Part shown: positions 61,623 to 64,000 of the stretch, one piece after another
How positions within the stretch are numbered: the stretch's first letter is position 1
Layout of the letters: each line of letters starts with the position of its first letter
From: Bacillota bacterium
GTDB lineage: Bacteria; Bacillota; Clostridia; DSM-8532
Direction of reading: 5' to 3'
Assembly: GCA_023411795.1 (NCBI GenBank)
Contig: JAEYOK010000010.1
Coordinates: 1-64,000, forward strand
Length of the DNA stretch: 64,000 nucleotides
Translations under genes and position numbers: made by a program
Notes under the pieces: generated by a model
Databases searched by the model: none
What the model was told of the DNA's origin: nothing
Seen by the model: the letters and a program-made list of their open reading frames with translations, nothing else

Positions 61623-61693
61623 TAGACACGGGGACGGTTCTGCTGTCTATGGTGTCATATCCATGACACTGGCAGAGCCGTCCCCGTGTACTA
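61623..61693. repeat. GGGGACGG palindromic repeat with nested stem
   Basis: AGACACGGGGACGGTTCTGC (61624-61643) faces GCAGAGCCGTCCCCGTGT (61672-61689), with an inner GTGTCAT/ATGACAC stem (61652-61669). It lies between convergent genes, directly after the symporter stop, so it can stop transcription from both sides. Confidence 0.9.
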
Positions 61694-61702
61694 GTTTATA
61701 CC

Positions 61703-63046
61703 TTACGACTTACTAAGGTAATCCATTGCTGTCTGCAGTATATCGGCATTATATTCAGTGACAATGTCCGGAATTAATATTCTTTGATCTGCATTAGTAT
61801 CTGGACGTAAAAATCTCTTGTACGAGATTGCCACATTAATTTTACTGACCGGCAATTGATAATATAATATATCGCCATAAGCACTTGGCGAATTTGAACT
61901 TGGTGTTCCAATAATCGTCCCCAGACCTCCGTCCCTAACAAACACCGCTATCATCGTTGCAGAGCTGTATGTTCTTTCATTCGTAAGAACGACCAAGTTA
62001 ATCTTTTCGTTTCTTTTGGCTTGTGTCTTATCAGGGTCATATTTCTCAAATCCTTCAGAGGGAACACCACGATTCTCATGGGCCAGTTCTGAATACCTTA
62101 TAAAACAACCGTAGCTTGGGGGAGTCATACCCATGGCATTCAGCAATCTTGTGCAAGCCTTCGAATTCCCTCCCCGATTATTCGTGACATCAATGATTAT
62201 TTTTGTTACACCGCTTTCTAAGGCTTTTTTCAGCTTGTTAATCTGCGTTTCAAGATTTTTATTCTCCTCGCATATATTCATATCAATGTAATAAATATCA
62301 TCAATCTTTCTTGATGTTATCCCGAAAGTGTAGTTATAGCATTCATATATATCTTTGCTAACAAAACTTATTTTCTTTTTATAGAACGTACCATTTTGAT
62401 CAACCGTTAATTCAGCAAATCCGCTGTCAATATCACAGCCTGCTAGATTCAGTACTTCATCATTAAGTGCCCACATACTGTTGTTTAAGTCCTTTGCAGC
62501 ATCGTTTTCAGCCACATGATAGTCTTGTACAGTTTCTAAAATTTGGTATAATGGCACTCCTCCAATATGGGTTATGCGGTCCTTTGAAAGGCTTCCGTCC
62601 TCATTTATGAGAAATAAGTCTTTTCCGGCCGCGCGACAATTCACATCCAGAAATCGCTTATTGGTATCATTCACTACAAATGTATGCCCATCCTGAAAAA
62701 CAGTTAGATATTTTCGAACCAGAAGGATAAATTCATCTTTAGTTGTTTCACTTGTAATCGAATTAATAAACTCCTGTTTCTCCTGTTCATAATCATCACG
62801 GATATCGTCTAGTACGAATGCCGGATGTGTTTTTTCAACTACTGATATCAGGTCATAGGCGTCATTAAGATAGATGGGTTCCTTATCCTGAGCAGAATAA
62901 TTACTGCTCTCAGTTATTTGCTCCTCAATCTGTATTTCGCTGCTCTCTGTTATCTGTATCTGTCTTTCGCTGCTTTTGTTTGCACAACCTGAATGTATTA
63001 ATATCAAAGCTACAAAAACTAAAATCAGTCGATTTCTTTTTATCAT
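61703..63046 (-). CDS. S41 family peptidase, lipoprotein
   Basis: A 447-residue probable lipoprotein of peptidase family S41 (tail-specific or C-terminal processing protease relatives). The signal peptide ends LIHSGC, with Cys21 lipidated. The core shows VTNNRGGNSKACTRLLNAM and the serine region NERTYSSATMIAVFVRDGG, then GTPSSNSPSAYGD. No PDZ domain is evident, so it is of the short S41 group. It acts outside the membrane. AGGAG precedes the ATG. It lies between two GGGGACGG repeats. Confidence 0.85.
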   Translation of the reverse strand: MIKRNRLILVFVALILIHSGCANKSSERQIQITESSEIQIEEQITESSNYSAQDKEPIYLNDAYDLISVVEKTHPAFVLDDIRDDYEQEKQEFINSITSETTKDEFILLVRKYLTVFQDGHTFVVNDTNKRFLDVNCRAAGKDLFLINEDGSLSKDRITHIGGVPLYQILETVQDYHVAENDAAKDLNNSMWALNDEVLNLAGCDIDSGFAELTVDQNGTFYKKKISFVSKDIYECYNYTFGITSRKIDDIYYIDMNICEENKNLETQINKLKKALESGVTKIIIDVTNNRGGNSKACTRLLNAMGMTPPSYGCFIRYSELAHENRGVPSEGFEKYDPDKTQAKRNEKINLVVLTNERTYSSATMIAVFVRDGGLGTIIGTPSSNSPSAYGDILYYQLPVSKINVAISYKRFLRPDTNADQRILIPDIVTEYNADILQTAMDYLSKS

Positions 63047-63135
63047 AAGCAGCGACTCCTAACCTGTTCTATTTTTTATATATAATGCCATATATTTTAT
63101 CATAGTTTTTCTATCAAATAAAGTATTTTCCTTAG

Positions 63136-63182
63136 TAGACACGAATAGACAGCAGAACCGTCCCCCTGTCTACCCCATGTCT
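63136..63182. repeat. GGGGACGG palindromic repeat, third large copy
   Basis: TAGACAGCAGAACCGTCCCC, then CTGTCTA (63146-63172), forms a stem from TAGACAG/CTGTCTA, with AGACA/TGTCT as an outer helix. It lies upstream of both the S41 gene and the ABC exporter gene. Confidence 0.85.
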
Positions 63183-63210
63183 TTCCAAAATGTCAAAAGT
63201 ATGTTATACT
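63182..63210 (+). promoter_or_regulatory. Extended -10 promoter for ABC exporter gene
   Basis: TG-T-TATACT at 63202-63210 is an extended -10; TTTCCA (63182-63187) at 17-base spacing is a moderate -35. Transcription would start near 63217, giving a leader of about 290 bases. Confidence 0.6.
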
Positions 63211-63216
63211 TTATTT

Positions 63217-63506
63217 ATATTAATTCGAAAGATGAGGTGTCTTGATGTCGGTATCATCTGTTATGGTGAGAGTCAACTAAAAATAGTTGCGAAGGAACAC
63301 ATGATGTGGGTAGTACCCGTTTTTTTGTGTACCTTTGAATGACACTACCTAACAGATTGCTTCAAGATTCTCGATGCATGAAGCGTGGCGAGGAGTGATT
63401 GCCGCGCTATTTTCATATCTTGAGATTTTTGCCCGCAGAGCATTCCGCACTTTTTTTGGTGTAGTGTGTCATTTGCGGGTAATTTCTTTTGAAAGGGGAT
63501 TCCGAG
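63217..63506 (+). promoter_or_regulatory. Structured leader before ABC exporter gene
   Basis: This is the only gene-free stretch over 300 bases (with the repeat before it). It holds a tiny ORF, MSVSSVMVRVN (63245-63280), with GAGGTG five bases before its ATG; its TAA lies in stem CAACTA/TAGTTG (63274-63289). AAGGAACACA/TGTGTACCTT (63292-63335) follows. GCTTCA/TGAAGC (63359-63384) and TCAAGAT/ATCTTGA (63362-63423) are mutually exclusive. TTGCCCGCA/TGCGGGTAA (63429-63482) precedes TTTCTTTT just before the ribosome-binding site, a terminator-like design. No known riboswitch class was recognised. Confidence 0.55.
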
Positions 63507-64000
63507 TTGAATCACATTATTAGTACAAAACATCTAACAAAAGAGTATAAGCGCTTCACTAAAGAAGCAGGGTTAAAGGGCAGTATTAAAAGCCTTTTTA
63601 ATCGAAAATATGAAACAAAAACTGCCGTTGCGGATTTCAATCTTGAGATTGAGCAAGGTGAGTTTGTCGGTTTGATTGGTCCGAACGGTGCGGGCAAAAC
63701 CACACTTGTTAAAATGTTGACCGGTATCATAGGACCTTCTTCCGGTGAGATTTCTGTGCTTGGTTATTATCCAAACAAGCTTGAAAATGCCTTCAAAAAG
63801 CAATATGCGGTTGTTATGGGCCAAAAGAGCCAGCTAATTTATGATATGACCGCCGCCGACACATTTCTGCTTTTCAAAGAAATGTATGAAATACCGGCAG
63901 AGGTCTATAAACACAATCTCGAAATTTTTACTGATTTGTTTGATTCAAAAGAATATCTAAATATTCAGGTCCGCACACTTTCTCTGGGAGAACGAATGAA
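63507..64000 (+). CDS. ABC exporter ATPase, 3'-truncated
   Basis: The first 164 codons of an ATPase of the ABC-2 exporter type (COG4586-like, with the long N-terminal insert GLKGSIKSLFNRKYETKTAV). The P-loop is GPNGAGKTT near residue 56, and the signature LSLGERMK falls at the window edge. The TTG at 63507 follows GAAAGGGG. A partner permease would be expected just beyond the window. Expression is probably controlled by the leader in front. Confidence 0.85.
   Translation, partial: MNHIISTKHLTKEYKRFTKEAGLKGSIKSLFNRKYETKTAVADFNLEIEQGEFVGLIGPNGAGKTTLVKMLTGIIGPSSGEISVLGYYPNKLENAFKKQYAVVMGQKSQLIYDMTAADTFLLFKEMYEIPAEVYKHNLEIFTDLFDSKEYLNIQVRTLSLGERM

Noticed and set aside
63345..63824. Minus-strand reading frames of 62-83 codons opposite the ABC exporter gene and its leader
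   Set aside because: They are shadows of the exporter gene and structured leader and have no ribosome-binding sites.

Overview
The window looks like part of the chromosome of a low-GC, endospore-forming, fermentative member of the Clostridia. The evidence is the sporulation gene spoIVA, a CotF-like spore coat pair, a pta-ackA acetate module, HemZ, a KamA-type radical SAM enzyme, strong AGGAGG ribosome-binding sites and frequent TTG/GTG starts. No rRNA or CRISPR array is present. There is one tRNA, Leu-CAG. Almost all of the DNA is coding.

Layout. 1-144: the end of an insertion sequence running off the left edge. 179-7123: a membrane protein (minus), then on the plus strand a YqeG phosphatase, a ComFB-like protein, the translation cluster rpsB-tsf-pyrH-frr, an SRAP abasic-site protein and a Xer-type recombinase. 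7169-11256: an M18 aminopeptidase with two N-terminal AT-hooks, spoIVA, and two small coat genes. 11375-15174: GntR/UTRA regulator, purB and an aminotransferase. 15286-24189: a minus-strand aromatic operon read as aspartokinase, aroF, aroB, aroA, aroC, chorismate mutase-aroE fusion, aroK, then a D,D-carboxypeptidase. 24413-28734: pta-ackA and an acyl-CoA synthetase with a repeat-rich leader. 28967-33679: a MoxR-DUF58-transglutaminase operon. 33861-37300: MscS channel, then a two-gene unit of an ATP-grasp ligase and a lysine 2,3-aminomutase homologue. 37421-39043: tRNA-Leu followed by small accessory and decayed genes. 39046-46392: DUF2284 and zinc-ribbon proteins, a nucleoside-type ABC transporter and a phosphoesterase. 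46615-58122: flavin reductase, hemZ, an MBL hydrolase, dtd, rel, recJ, rpsU, a HIT protein, alaS and a very small glycine-rich protein. 58271-64000: DUF1015 protein, a Na/phosphate symporter and an S41 peptidase flanked by copies of a GGGGACGG palindromic repeat, then a 3'-truncated ABC exporter ATPase behind a long structured leader.

Most of the window is housekeeping. The parts most worth following are: (i) the 290-base leader at 63217-63506, with a tiny SD-preceded ORF, mutually exclusive helices and a terminator-like hairpin before an ABC exporter gene; (ii) the ATP-grasp/KamA pair, in which the aminomutase lacks the usual C-terminal zinc tail; (iii) the GCATAGGA octamer array forming a ladder of Shine-Dalgarno-like sites before the acyl-CoA synthetase; (iv) the rpsU leader, in which an anti-SD element faces the SD across a long-range helix; and (v) the AT-hook aminopeptidase. 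All function calls come from reading the sequence and recalling families. No database search was run.
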